Source: Gammaproteobacteria bacterium (GTDB lineage: Bacteria; Pseudomonadota; Gammaproteobacteria; Steroidobacterales; Rariloculaceae). From it: a stretch of DNA of 64,000 nucleotides. The DNA lies in assembly GCA_022820625.1 (NCBI GenBank), contig JAJEFE010000004.1:36530-100529 (forward strand). The letters are read 5' to 3'. Position numbers and translations under genes: made by a program. Below the pieces are notes generated by a model. That model was not told the DNA's origin and did not search any database. It saw only the letters and a list, made by a program, of their open reading frames with translations. Within the stretch, counting starts at the first letter, position 1; each line of letters opens with the position of its first letter. Of the stretch, positions 26,793 through 35,038 are shown one piece after another.

Positions 26793-27251
26793 ATGCCCGC
26801 ACCATTCGACACGCTGGCCGCATCGGAGGCGCTGCAGGCCGTAGGCGTCGAGTCCGGTCAAGCGCGCGCCATCGCCAATCAGTTGCGTCTCGCCGCCGGC
26901 GCGGGGCAGGGTGTCACCCACCCCGAACTCGAGGCCGCGCTCGCGAGGCTTGAGACGAAATTGCTTGATCGAATCGCCGAGAGCGAGCGAGCGCTTCTCG
27001 AACTCACTGCGGAGACCAATGCCAAGATCGCGTCGCTCAGGACGGAGTTGCTCGATCGAATCGCCGAGAGCGAGCGAGGGCTTCTCGGACTCAATGCGGA
27101 GACCAATGGCAAGATCGCGTCGCTCAGGACGGAGTTGCTTGATCGAATCGCCGAGAGCGAGCGCCGAACCACGGCGCAGCTATGGCGCCTGTTCGGCGGT
27201 ATTGTCGCAGTCGCTGGCGTTGTGGTGGCGCTGATCAAGTATCTGCCCTGA
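26793..27251 (+). CDS. Coiled-coil membrane-anchored protein (DUF1640/CCDC90-like)
   Basis: 152 residues: FDTLAASEALQAVGVESGQA at the N-terminus, a coiled coil of two and a half near-identical 29-residue repeats (LLDRIAESER then KIASLRTE), and a C-terminal helix (LWRLFGGIVAVAGVVVALIKYLP). The plan, an N-terminal head, coiled coil and C-terminal anchor, is that of DUF1640 proteins related to mitochondrial CCDC90/MCUR1. Role in bacteria unknown. Start picked at MPAPFDTL because homologues begin at this FDTL block; ATG 26745 is possible. Confidence 0.75.
   Translation: MPAPFDTLAASEALQAVGVESGQARAIANQLRLAAGAGQGVTHPELEAALARLETKLLDRIAESERALLELTAETNAKIASLRTELLDRIAESERGLLGLNAETNGKIASLRTELLDRIAESERRTTAQLWRLFGGIVAVAGVVVALIKYLP
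26961..27163 (+). repeat. 87-bp tandem repeat inside the coiled-coil gene, about 2.3 copies
   Basis: Units 26961-27047, 27048-27134 and a partial 27135-27163 begin TTGCTTGATCGAATCGCC or the same with one change. The first two differ at only a handful of bases, so the duplication is recent. The period is 29 codons, a whole number, so the coiled coil is lengthened in frame. Copy number may vary between strains. Confidence 0.9.
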
Positions 27252-27253
27252 GG

Positions 27254-28750
27254 TCACACCTTAGATTCACCACGCCTGAAAATGCCGTCGTAGAACGTGT
27301 AAAGCACCACCAGCAGCAGGACCGTGCCCAGTTTCCGATCCCAGAGGACGGAGAGGATGCCCGTATCCTCAAACACGAGCAAGGCGCGGCGCAGGTTTTC
27401 GTCGGCCAGCGGACCCAGGATCACCGCCAGCACCATGGGCGCCAGCGGAAAGCCGAACCGGTGCAGAACGAAGCCGACGAGTCCCGAGGCGAGCATGACG
27501 TAGACATCGAAGATGTTCAGGTTGACCGCGAACGCGCCGAGCACGCAGATGGGCAGGATCACCGGCATCAGCAGCGTCTTCGGCAGGCTGAAGAGCTTGA
27601 CGCACGGCTTGATGAGCGCGATCGCCATACCGTACATGAAGAAGTTGGCGATGATGAGGCCGATGTAGATGAAGTAGATCAGGCCTGGATTCTCCACCTG
27701 GATGAGCGGCCCCGGTACAACGCTTTTCAGTTGCAGGGCCGCCAGAATCGCCGCGGCCGGCGCGTTGCCGGGGATGCCGAGCGAAATGGTCGGCAGCAGC
27801 GAGCCGCCGACGTTGGCGTTGTTGGCGACTTCCGAGCAGACGATGGCCTCGTAGCTTCCTCTACCCCACTTCGCTCGTTCCGCCTTCGACGCCCGCCGGC
27901 GGCCGATGTCGTAGGCGAAGAACGACGCCACGTTGGCGCCCGCCCCCGGGATCGCGCCGATCACGGTTCCGATGATGCCGGAGCGGAACGACGGCCGCAG
28001 GTATCTCACCAGAGCGTTCAGCGACGGCAGCACGGGCCCGACCTCCGATGGAAGCTGCGGCGGATTCCTCTGCGGCAGCACGCGCAGGATTTCCGACACG
28101 CCGAACAGGCCGATGAGCACGGGAATGAAGCCGATGCCGTCGTCCAGGTAGAAGGAACCGAACGTGAACCGGGAGACGCCGTGAATCGCGTCGAGGCCGA
28201 CGAAGGACACCAGTAGCCCGATCCACCCCGAGATCCAGCCCTTGATGGGCGCCTCCCTGGAGGACATGGAACCGCAGATGGCGATACCCCAGAGCGACAG
28301 CAGGAACATCTCCCAGGATCGAAACTGCAGCGCCATGAAAAGTATGGCGGGGATCAGGGCGATCAACAGCAGGATGCCCACCCAGTTGCCCACGAAGGAA
28401 GCCGAGATGGCCGTCCCCAGCGCCAGCCCGCCTTCGCCGCGCCGGGCGAGCTTGTAGCCTTCGATCATGGTGGGCACGGCGTCCGGCGTGCCGGGGATAT
28501 TCACCAGCACCGCCGAAATGGCGCCACCGAAAACGCTGCCGGTGTAGACGCCCAGCATGAACATGATTGCGGTGTACTGGGACATGCCCACCGTGAGGCC
28601 GATGAGCAACGTCATGGCCATGGTGGTGGACAGCCCCGGCATGGCGCCCCAGAGAATCCCCAGCGTGACGCCCGCGAGACACGCCGCCCAGAGCCAGGGG
28701 TCGAACGCGATCAGGACAAGCTGGTCCTGGATCTGTGCCAGTGCCTCCAC
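27254..28750 (-). CDS. Tripartite tricarboxylate transporter permease TctA, system 1
   Basis: 498 residues from a GTG start, about 11-12 membrane segments. TctA signatures: GVTLGILWGAMPGLSTTMAM, FGGAISAVLVNIPGTPDAVPT, GIIGTVIGAIPGAGANVASFFAY, and NAPAAAILAALQLKSVVPGP. Large permease subunit of a periplasmic-binding-protein-dependent secondary carrier. Third gene of a C-B-A operon on this strand, 7 bp after TctB. Convergent with the coiled-coil gene, only 2 bp between stops. Confidence 0.95.
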   Translation of the reverse strand: MEALAQIQDQLVLIAFDPWLWAACLAGVTLGILWGAMPGLSTTMAMTLLIGLTVGMSQYTAIMFMLGVYTGSVFGGAISAVLVNIPGTPDAVPTMIEGYKLARRGEGGLALGTAISASFVGNWVGILLLIALIPAILFMALQFRSWEMFLLSLWGIAICGSMSSREAPIKGWISGWIGLLVSFVGLDAIHGVSRFTFGSFYLDDGIGFIPVLIGLFGVSEILRVLPQRNPPQLPSEVGPVLPSLNALVRYLRPSFRSGIIGTVIGAIPGAGANVASFFAYDIGRRRASKAERAKWGRGSYEAIVCSEVANNANVGGSLLPTISLGIPGNAPAAAILAALQLKSVVPGPLIQVENPGLIYFIYIGLIIANFFMYGMAIALIKPCVKLFSLPKTLLMPVILPICVLGAFAVNLNIFDVYVMLASGLVGFVLHRFGFPLAPMVLAVILGPLADENLRRALLVFEDTGILSVLWDRKLGTVLLLVVLYTFYDGIFRRGESKV

Positions 28751-28757
28751 GGCGACG

Positions 28758-29483
28758 TCAGTAACCAGCGGGCATTGGAATGCCGAACCCGTACCGGAAA
28801 ATCGACGCCAGGACTTCCACCGCGACCAGCGCCACGATCAGGCAGCGGGCCGGATGCGCCCGCCAGAACAGCCTGAGGATCCAGGCGACCATGACCACCG
28901 AAATCACTTCGTAGCTGCTGATCCTGGCGGTGAAGAAACCAAGCGGCAGGCTGATCTCGAAGTTGATCAGGCCGACCAGCAATACGTAGGCAGTTACCAG
29001 ACCCATGAGCAGTGCCGTGCGCGACGATTCGCGCGCCTCTCCACCACCTGTTTCGCCCACCGTATCGACCACCTTTCCACCACCCGCTTCGCCCGCCAGG
29101 CCGATTGCTCGAAAGGCGTTCGCCCAACGCCGCGGCATCCCGCCGAAAGAACCGAACGTCGCCCCCGCCCGAATTGCGCGCCATCCAAGAACAGCGGCCA
29201 TGGCAAACAGCGTGGATCCGACGATCACCGGGAATAGCCCGGGCGCCGTGGAGATCGATCCGGGCACATCCAGCCGGACGGAGAACGCAACCGTCAATGC
29301 TGCGAAGATCGCGATGACCAGCGCCGCGCCAAGGTCCTTGCCGGCCGCAGCAAGATCACGCCCCTCCCCACGTCCGGCCCGGGCCTGCCGGGATTCTGCC
29401 GCAGCCTGTACCTGCGGCGAATCTGATTCGGTCTCTGCCTTCCGTGATTCGGCGGGCGATTCCGGAGAACTGCTACTCGTCAT
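28758..29483 (-). CDS. Tripartite tricarboxylate transporter small subunit TctB, system 1
   Basis: 241 residues from ATG 29483, overlapping the TctC stop by 11 bases. Four hydrophobic segments (LGAALVIAIFAALTVAFSV; LFPVIVGSTLFAMAAVLGW; ALLMGLVTAYVLLVGLINF; VISVVMVAWILRLFW) fit TctB. It is much longer than the usual 150-190: a polar Ser/Glu-rich N-terminus of about 50 residues, and a Gly-rich linker between helices 2 and 3 built from a 36-bp duplication. Confidence 0.85.
   Translation of the reverse strand: MTSSSSPESPAESRKAETESDSPQVQAAAESRQARAGRGEGRDLAAAGKDLGAALVIAIFAALTVAFSVRLDVPGSISTAPGLFPVIVGSTLFAMAAVLGWRAIRAGATFGSFGGMPRRWANAFRAIGLAGEAGGGKVVDTVGETGGGEARESSRTALLMGLVTAYVLLVGLINFEISLPLGFFTARISSYEVISVVMVAWILRLFWRAHPARCLIVALVAVEVLASIFRYGFGIPMPAGY
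29036..29107. repeat. 36-bp imperfect tandem duplication within tctB
   Basis: Two adjacent 36-base units (29036-29071 and 29072-29107, reading CCTCTCCACCACC and CCTTTCCACCACC on the plus strand) encode GLAGEAGGGKVV followed by DTVGETGGGEAR. This is an in-frame 12-residue duplication that lengthens the Gly-rich loop between membrane helices. Confidence 0.65.
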
Positions 29484-30609
29484 CGTGGATGGGCAGAACG
29501 CTATACCCCGACGGCGGCCACCACTGGTCGAATTCCTCGGGCTGCGGCAGACCCAGTTCCTCAGCCGTCCGCGCACCGGGGATCATGAGTTCCTCGAACA
29601 CGCTGGCAGAGACCGTCTCCACCTGCGCGGCGCGGCGATCGGCTTCCGGCCCAATCAACAAATCAACCGCAAAGTGGCGCTCGGCCACCTGTGCCCCGAA
29701 CGCTTCGGACTGCACCGCCGCAACGAACGCCGATTCCACCTGGCGAATGACCTCCGGCAGTGTGTCACGCCGAATCCCGAGGTTGTACGCGCCACTCGGA
29801 GGCAGTTGATCCCGGATATCCGGAATGAAGTTGACCAGCGACGGCATGATTCGGCCACTGGGCGTGACGATGTCCACAAGGCTGGTCTGCTGCAGTGGGA
29901 TGAGCTGGCCCGCATCGACGTATTGAATGTGCTCATGCACACCCCCGCCGGTGATGTCCACCTCCCCGTTGAGCCCCGCCAATGTCGCCAGCTGCCCGCT
30001 GTTGTAGGGCACGTATCGCAGTTCGATGCCTGCCGCCCGCGCCACGACCGCGGCGAATTCGTGCCACTGACCGCCGGTCCCGGACGTGGAAATCGTCAGC
30101 GAACCGGGATCAGCATTCGCCGCTTCAATCACATCGGCAAATGACTTGAACGGCGAGTCTGGCCGCACCGACCAGCTTGCCGACCCCGAAGCCGCGCGCA
30201 TGTAGTACCAGTCCCGCCAGGACACCGAATCGCCGCCCCCGCTGATGCGCGAGTACTTGTTGAAGTTCGATGCGCCTAGCATCGTGTAGCCGTCGGCGGG
30301 CCGGTTCAGCACGTAGCGCGTCGCCACCGCTCCCGCCGCACCGGGGCGATTGACCACGTTGATCCGCCAGCCGGTGGCGCGGGCCATCTCGGCAGCCAGC
30401 GCCCGCAGCATCGTATCGGTGCCGCCGCCGGGCGAATACATCACGACAAGGGTGATGGGGCGTTCGGGCCAGTCTGCGAACGCCGTGCTGGCCGGTCCGG
30501 CAATAAGCGCCAGCGCCAACACTGACCGGGCCAATACCGATCTCACCGCGCCAAACCGTGGGTCGGCGAAGTGCGGGGATTTCAGTCGCGAGCGGATTCG
30601 AAACCGCAA
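29473..30609 (-). CDS. Tripartite tricarboxylate transporter substrate-binding protein TctC (Bug family), system 1
   Basis: Up to 378 residues. A signal peptide (VLARSVLALALIAGPASTAFA) is followed by DWPERPITLVVMYSPGGGTD, the N-terminal block of Bug receptors, and later LTISTSGTGGQWHEFAAVVA. Periplasmic receptor for a carboxylate; ligand unknown. The start is uncertain: TTG 30609 has GAGGGTG upstream; GTG 30546 would place the start right before the hydrophobic signal. First gene of the operon. Confidence 0.9.
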   Translation of the reverse strand: MRFRIRSRLKSPHFADPRFGAVRSVLARSVLALALIAGPASTAFADWPERPITLVVMYSPGGGTDTMLRALAAEMARATGWRINVVNRPGAAGAVATRYVLNRPADGYTMLGASNFNKYSRISGGGDSVSWRDWYYMRAASGSASWSVRPDSPFKSFADVIEAANADPGSLTISTSGTGGQWHEFAAVVARAAGIELRYVPYNSGQLATLAGLNGEVDITGGGVHEHIQYVDAGQLIPLQQTSLVDIVTPSGRIMPSLVNFIPDIRDQLPPSGAYNLGIRRDTLPEVIRQVESAFVAAVQSEAFGAQVAERHFAVDLLIGPEADRRAAQVETVSASVFEELMIPGARTAEELGLPQPEEFDQWWPPSGYSVLPIHDDE

Positions 30610-30700
30610 ACCAACACCCTCGTGTCAAAGTATTTCAGTACTGTTCGAGATTCGATTCTTGCAAGACAACCCCCTGCGCGCAACATGTGGGAGCTTTGAA

Positions 30701-30736
30701 TTATTTTGATCATTATGATTATTTAGTCCAAAATAA
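30701..30736. promoter_or_regulatory. Nested palindromes upstream of the Phd/ParE pair, probable operator
   Basis: TTATTTTG (30701-30708) and CAAAATAA (30729-30736) are perfect inverted arms around ATCATTATGAT (30709-30719, arms ATCAT/ATGAT). The block is strikingly AT-rich in this GC-rich region and lies 28 bp before the antitoxin gene, where Phd-type antitoxins bind to autoregulate. Confidence 0.55.
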
Positions 30737-30763
30737 CCCGCTCAAGCGATGTTCGGGATACTG

Positions 30764-31030
30764 ATGATGGAGAGAGCCATTCCTGCCGCCGAGGCCAAGA
30801 CGAACTTCGGCGTACTGCTCGAGAAGGTGCAGCGCGAGCCGCTTGCGATCTCGAAGAAAGGCCGGTTGGTTGCCGTCCTGATGTCAATGGATGAGTTCGA
30901 GACTCATCAACGACTCAAGCTCGAGCAACTCCGCCGCGAGGTGCAGGCCGGGCTTGCAGATCTGAAAGCCGGCAAGGTTGTCGACGGGGCTGAAACCTTC
31001 AAGGCGATTGATCGAGAACTCGGAGAATAG
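30764..31030 (+). CDS. Phd/YefM family antitoxin
   Basis: 88 residues. The N-terminal DNA-binding half is typical: AIPAAEAKTNFGVLLEKVQR, PLAISKKGRLVAVLMSMDEF. The C-terminal helix (LRREVQAGLADLKAGKVVDG, ETFKAIDRELGE) is the toxin-binding part. ATG 30764 and 30767 are equivalent; ATG 30749 would add MFGIL but lacks a ribosome-binding site. The toxin gene overlaps its stop codon by one base, so the two are translationally coupled. Confidence 0.92.
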   Translation: MMERAIPAAEAKTNFGVLLEKVQREPLAISKKGRLVAVLMSMDEFETHQRLKLEQLRREVQAGLADLKAGKVVDGAETFKAIDRELGE

Positions 31031-31332
31031 TGCCTCGCTACGACATTACGCGGCGGGCGCTGGCCGACCTGCGCGCTATCGTCCGCTACACCATTGAAAC
31101 GTGGGGCCGTAGGCAGGCGCGACTCTATCGCGAGGAGCTCGAGCTCGGTATCCAGAAGCTCGCACTATCGCCCGGCCTGGGTCGTGTGCGTACGGACGTG
31201 GCGCCCTCCGTGCGATCGTTTCCAATCGCTCGGCATGTTGCTTTCTACGTCGAGAGCGAATGCGGGATCACTGTGCTCCGCGTGCTTCACCCGAGCATGG
31301 ATGTTGCCCAGGCTATTCCGGACGAGGAATAG
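31030..31332 (+). CDS. ParE/RelE-family toxin
   Basis: 100 residues starting at GTG 31030, whose G is the last base of the antitoxin stop (TAGTG). The sequence is typical ParE: YDITRRALADLRAIVRYTIE, WGRRQARLYREELELGIQKL, LSPGLGRVR, SFPIARHVAFYVES, ITVLRVLHPSMDV. ParE toxins poison DNA gyrase. The toxicity mechanism here is inferred from the family. Confidence 0.92.
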   Translation: MPRYDITRRALADLRAIVRYTIETWGRRQARLYREELELGIQKLALSPGLGRVRTDVAPSVRSFPIARHVAFYVESECGITVLRVLHPSMDVAQAIPDEE

Positions 31333-31476
31333 TACGGTCAGGACCTCCCCATCAGCCATCAGTCAACGCTTTCCCCTGTGCTAGAATCCGTCGCCGATTG
31401 ACAGAGGTGAGGCGCTGGCCTCGCCTTGTTTTTCTGGCCCAGCATTTCGCGAGAACACAAACGCAGAGGATTGAGC

Positions 31477-32736
31477 ATGGCGAATTTCGGCACGGTTGGA
31501 TTGGACTGGCAGCAGCGGGTCAACTGGGAGCGGCTGCGAACGTATCGGCTGGAACGCGCCAGGGAGCGCATGAAGGCCCACGGCCTCAGCGCGCTGGTGC
31601 TGATGTACGACGAAAACGTCCGCTACATCACCGGCACCCTGACGCCGGGCTGGAACCGGCTAAAGCCCGGACTGCGCTACGCCATGCTCTGCGGTGACGA
31701 TCCACCGGTGCTGTTCGAGCAGGGCGACATCGGCTTCCAGATCGAACGACACTCACCGTGGATCCCCAAGCAGAACGTCCGCCACTCCTACGCCTGGATC
31801 AAGGGCGCCGCAGGTCCCGCTTCCCAACAGCAGGTCAAGAAGTTCACCAACGCCGTGCTGCAGGAGATGAAGAAGAGCAACGTCGCAGGCGAAAAGGTGG
31901 GCATCGACTTCGTCGACATCAATCTCATCGGCGCGTTCAAGGACGCCGCCATCGACTGGACCGACGGCATGACGCCCATGATGGAAGCCCGCGCGGTGAA
32001 GAACGAGGACGAGCAGGAGTGCCTCCGCATCGTCGGCGCCATCGGCGACGGCGCCCACTGGGAAACCATGAAGTTCCTCAAGCCCGGCATCACCGAGAAC
32101 CAGGTCACCGCCCACATCATGGAGTACCTTTACTCGATTCCCGGAATGGAAGACGTGGAAGACGTCATCGTCTCCTCCGGACCCAACACCTGGCCCAACT
32201 GGCGGAACTTTTCCGACCGCATCATCAAGCCCGGCGACATTGTCTTCATGGATCTCGCCGCGCTGACCTGGAACGGCTACAAATCCTGCTACTACCGCAC
32301 CTACTGCGTCGGCAAGGAACCCACCCAGCAGCAGAAGGACATCTACGCCACGGCGCTGAAGTGGCTGTACGACTCCATCCACGCGGTCAAGGCGGGCACG
32401 AACACGCGGGAAATCGCCAAATGCTGGCCATCGGCGAAGGAAGCGTGGGGTTACGAGGAAGAGGACCAGGCGGCCGCCAACCTGTGGGGCCACGGCCTGG
32501 GGCTCGCCCAGTACGACCCGCCGGTGATCTCCAGGATCTGGTCGCTGGATCACCCCATCGAGATCAAGCCCGGCATGGTGTTCGCACTGGAGACGCAGCA
32601 CGGCATACCGTTCCAGTGGGGCGTGCGCATCGAGGAGATGCTCATCGTCCACGACGATCACACCGAGCTGATTTCCAACTTCCCGGTGGAGCAGATCACC
32701 GTGGTGGATCCGCTGCCGGGATACTCCACCTTCTAG
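31477..32736 (+). CDS. M24 family metallopeptidase-like protein (Xaa-Pro peptidase fold) with an altered metal site
   Basis: 419 residues. An N-terminal creatinase-like domain (RLRTYRLERARERMKAHGLS, LVLMYDENVRYITG) precedes the pita-bread domain. Metal-ligand positions: Asp259 (FMDLAAL), His339 (GHGLGL), Glu372 (FALETQH) and Glu386 (VRIEEM) are present, but the second aspartate, normally in SDxxRT, is Cys271 (KSCYYRTY). The fold also serves creatinases and the DMSP lyase DddP, which use other ligand sets, so peptidase activity is doubtful. Start ATG 31477 follows CAGAGGATTG. The mini PEP-synthase-like gene follows at 12 bp. Confidence 0.85.
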   Translation: MANFGTVGLDWQQRVNWERLRTYRLERARERMKAHGLSALVLMYDENVRYITGTLTPGWNRLKPGLRYAMLCGDDPPVLFEQGDIGFQIERHSPWIPKQNVRHSYAWIKGAAGPASQQQVKKFTNAVLQEMKKSNVAGEKVGIDFVDINLIGAFKDAAIDWTDGMTPMMEARAVKNEDEQECLRIVGAIGDGAHWETMKFLKPGITENQVTAHIMEYLYSIPGMEDVEDVIVSSGPNTWPNWRNFSDRIIKPGDIVFMDLAALTWNGYKSCYYRTYCVGKEPTQQQKDIYATALKWLYDSIHAVKAGTNTREIAKCWPSAKEAWGYEEEDQAAANLWGHGLGLAQYDPPVISRIWSLDHPIEIKPGMVFALETQHGIPFQWGVRIEEMLIVHDDHTELISNFPVEQITVVDPLPGYSTF

Positions 32737-32748
32737 TCGAGTGGTTCC

Positions 32749-34044
32749 ATGGGCGGGATCGTCGTTCCGCTGAGCGAGGCCGAAGCGGCGGACGCCGCCC
32801 GATTCGGGCCGAAGGCGGCCAATCTGGCGGCCCTCGCCCACGCGGGGCTTCCCACGCCAGGCGGCTTCGGCGTCGACGCCGAAGCCTATCGGCTGCAGAT
32901 GCGCGCGCTCGGGCTGGAATCCGCCTCGCGGCTGGTATTCGGTGGCCGCGACCTGGTCGCCCGACGCAGCGCCCTGAAAATCAAGCTCGATCTGCTGCAG
33001 AGTCCGGTTGACGAGGAGATTGCGGAGCCGCTGGAGCAGGCCTGGCTTGCGGTCACCTCCAAGTCAGGCTCAAACACGGAATCAGGACGCGAATCGCTTG
33101 GCGTGGTCCGCTCTTCAGCGCTGGTCGAGGACCGTGCCGGTTCCAGCTTCGCCGGGCAGTTCGAGAGTTTCCTCGGGCTTGAGAATCGAACCGATTACTT
33201 CACGGCGATCCGTTCCTGCTGGGCTGCATTGTGGGCAACCCGCGCGCTCCGTTACATGGCCACGCATGACCTTGACCCGGCCGACACGGCCATGGGCCTG
33301 ATCGTCCAGCCGCTCGTTGAAGCGAAGATCTCGGGCGGCGGACTCAGCCGGACGGCCACCGGCGACATGCTCGTCAGCGCCACCTGGGGTCTGGGCTCGG
33401 CCATCGCGCAGGGCGAAGTGGTGCCGGATCGTTACCGCCTCAGTCGAAGCGGCGAGGTGCTCGAGGTCGCCGCGGGACGCAAGTTCCACGCCGTCGGCTG
33501 CGCCCACGGCACCCGCTCGGTGGCGCGCGCCGAAGCGCAGGAACCCTGCCTGACCGCCGCCCAGGTTCGGGAGCTGGGCGGCCATCTTCGCGCCGCCGAA
33601 GACGTGGTCCGGGGACCGGCGGAAATCGAATGGTGCCTGGACAGCGACGGCATCAAGCTGCTGCAGGCCCGCCCGCTGCATGTGGAGTCCGCCGTTTCCG
33701 CGGACGAGGTCTGGGAACAGCATCCCCGCCTGCGCGGCCACCCGGCAGGCGTCGGCTGGAGCACGGGACGAGCTTGCGTCATCAACTGCGAATGCGAGCT
33801 CTCCCGTGTGAATCCGGGCGATATCCTGGTCACGCAGGTGGCGGGCCCTGCGTTGGCCGGAGTGCTGCCACGGGTCGCCGGCGTGGTTGCGGAACTGGGC
33901 GGCAGCACGTCGCACCTGGCATCGCTGGCGCGGGAGCGTGGCGTACCGATGGTGCTGGGTGTCCTCGACGCCACAGGCGAGATCCCGGAAGGCTCCACCG
34001 TAGCCGTGGACGGTGTCGCGGGAATCGTGCGCTGGATGGACTGA
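32749..34044 (+). CDS. Mini PEP-synthase-like protein: ATP-grasp domain plus phosphohistidine domain
   Basis: 431 residues. Residues 1-320 match the ATP-grasp nucleotide-binding half of PEP synthase/pyruvate phosphate dikinase (GPKAANLAALAHAGLPTPGG; VRSSALVEDRAGSSFAGQFE near 120; VQPLVEAKISGGGLSR; EIEWCLDSDGIKLLQARPL). Residues about 350-430 are the swivelling phosphohistidine domain with GGSTSHLASLARERGVPMV, catalytic His389. The usual third domain (PEP/pyruvate TIM barrel, or the drug-binding domain of rifampicin phosphotransferase) is absent. It could phosphorylate a substrate through a partner. Probably co-transcribed with the M24-like gene. Confidence 0.85.
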   Translation: MGGIVVPLSEAEAADAARFGPKAANLAALAHAGLPTPGGFGVDAEAYRLQMRALGLESASRLVFGGRDLVARRSALKIKLDLLQSPVDEEIAEPLEQAWLAVTSKSGSNTESGRESLGVVRSSALVEDRAGSSFAGQFESFLGLENRTDYFTAIRSCWAALWATRALRYMATHDLDPADTAMGLIVQPLVEAKISGGGLSRTATGDMLVSATWGLGSAIAQGEVVPDRYRLSRSGEVLEVAAGRKFHAVGCAHGTRSVARAEAQEPCLTAAQVRELGGHLRAAEDVVRGPAEIEWCLDSDGIKLLQARPLHVESAVSADEVWEQHPRLRGHPAGVGWSTGRACVINCECELSRVNPGDILVTQVAGPALAGVLPRVAGVVAELGGSTSHLASLARERGVPMVLGVLDATGEIPEGSTVAVDGVAGIVRWMD

Positions 34045-34137
34045 CTGCGGCGAACGATCATTTCTCCCGTCTACTTTCTCGCGGCTCTGTCTCTCCTGAT
34101 TTGGGGCGCAACACCCGTCGCGACCAAGATCGCCATT

Positions 34138-34935
34138 GTGGACATCGACCCCCTGACGACGGGAATGCTGCGTCCGATTCTAGCCGGTCCCGTTGCACTG
34201 ATCTGTGGGCTCGCATTTCGGCTTCCCGTTCCGGAGGACATTCGCGGCCGACTTCTTCTCGCGGCCTCGGGAATTGCCAGCTTCGCAATTTGGCCAGTGC
34301 TTTTGAGCGTCGGTATCGGCATGACCACGGCAACTCATGCTGCCTTGATCCTCGCGCTGATTCCGCTCGTCACCGGTCTTCTGTCCTCTATGGTCGACCG
34401 CACCTGGCCGAACTGGATCTGGTGGACGGGATCCTCCGTCGCGCTTGCAGGCACGGCCATCCTGATCCTTTCTCGCGAAAGCTCGGTCGACAACGCAACC
34501 TCCATTGCCGGCGATCTAATCATTTTTCTTGGTGTAATCGCTTGCGCGGTTGGCTACATCACAGGCGCCAGGGTCACACCCGCGATCGGCACGTGGGCGA
34601 CGACCTTCTGGGGAATCGTGTTTGCGGCATTGTCGCTGCTGCCTGTGATGGCCTTTCTGACCGGGCGAACCGCCTGGGCGGGCATCGGCGTGACCAGCGG
34701 CCTGGCGATGCTGTACCTGGCCTTCTTCGGAACAATCGGAGGCTATGCCGCCTGGTACTGGGCGCTTGGGCACGGGGGCATCACAAGAATCAGTTCCTGG
34801 CAGTTGGCACAACCCGTCATTACCCTCGCCCTGGCCACCCTGATACTGGGTGAATTGCTCACGCTTCAGTTGGTTCTCATCGCAAGCGTCATCCTCGCGT
34901 CGACAGCTTGGGCGCAGCTGCCGGGAAGAAGCTGA
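34138..34935 (+). CDS. EamA/DMT-superfamily permease; annotated start lies inside the first helix region
   Basis: 265 residues from GTG 34138, nine hydrophobic segments, with EamA features (GMLRPILAGPVALICGLAFR, GLAMLYLAFFGTIGGYAAWYWA, ISSWQLAQPVITLALATLIL). Drug/metabolite exporter type, substrate unknown. The missing first helix is encoded directly upstream in the same frame (ISPVYFLAALSLLIWGATPV from about 34060), but between the preceding gene's TGA (34042-34044) and 34138 there is no ATG, GTG or TTG in frame. Either a rare start (CTG, ATT or ATC) is used, or the TGA is read through, or the gene is damaged. Confidence 0.8.
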   Translation: MDIDPLTTGMLRPILAGPVALICGLAFRLPVPEDIRGRLLLAASGIASFAIWPVLLSVGIGMTTATHAALILALIPLVTGLLSSMVDRTWPNWIWWTGSSVALAGTAILILSRESSVDNATSIAGDLIIFLGVIACAVGYITGARVTPAIGTWATTFWGIVFAALSLLPVMAFLTGRTAWAGIGVTSGLAMLYLAFFGTIGGYAAWYWALGHGGITRISSWQLAQPVITLALATLILGELLTLQLVLIASVILASTAWAQLPGRS

Positions 34936-35038
34936 ATGGCCCGTATCGCGTTCCGGATATGCCCGTCACGTCAATTGAAAAGTAGAATGGCGCCTGGTTC
35001 CAGAATCCAAATTGGATAAATCTCAAGGAAATTCATAT

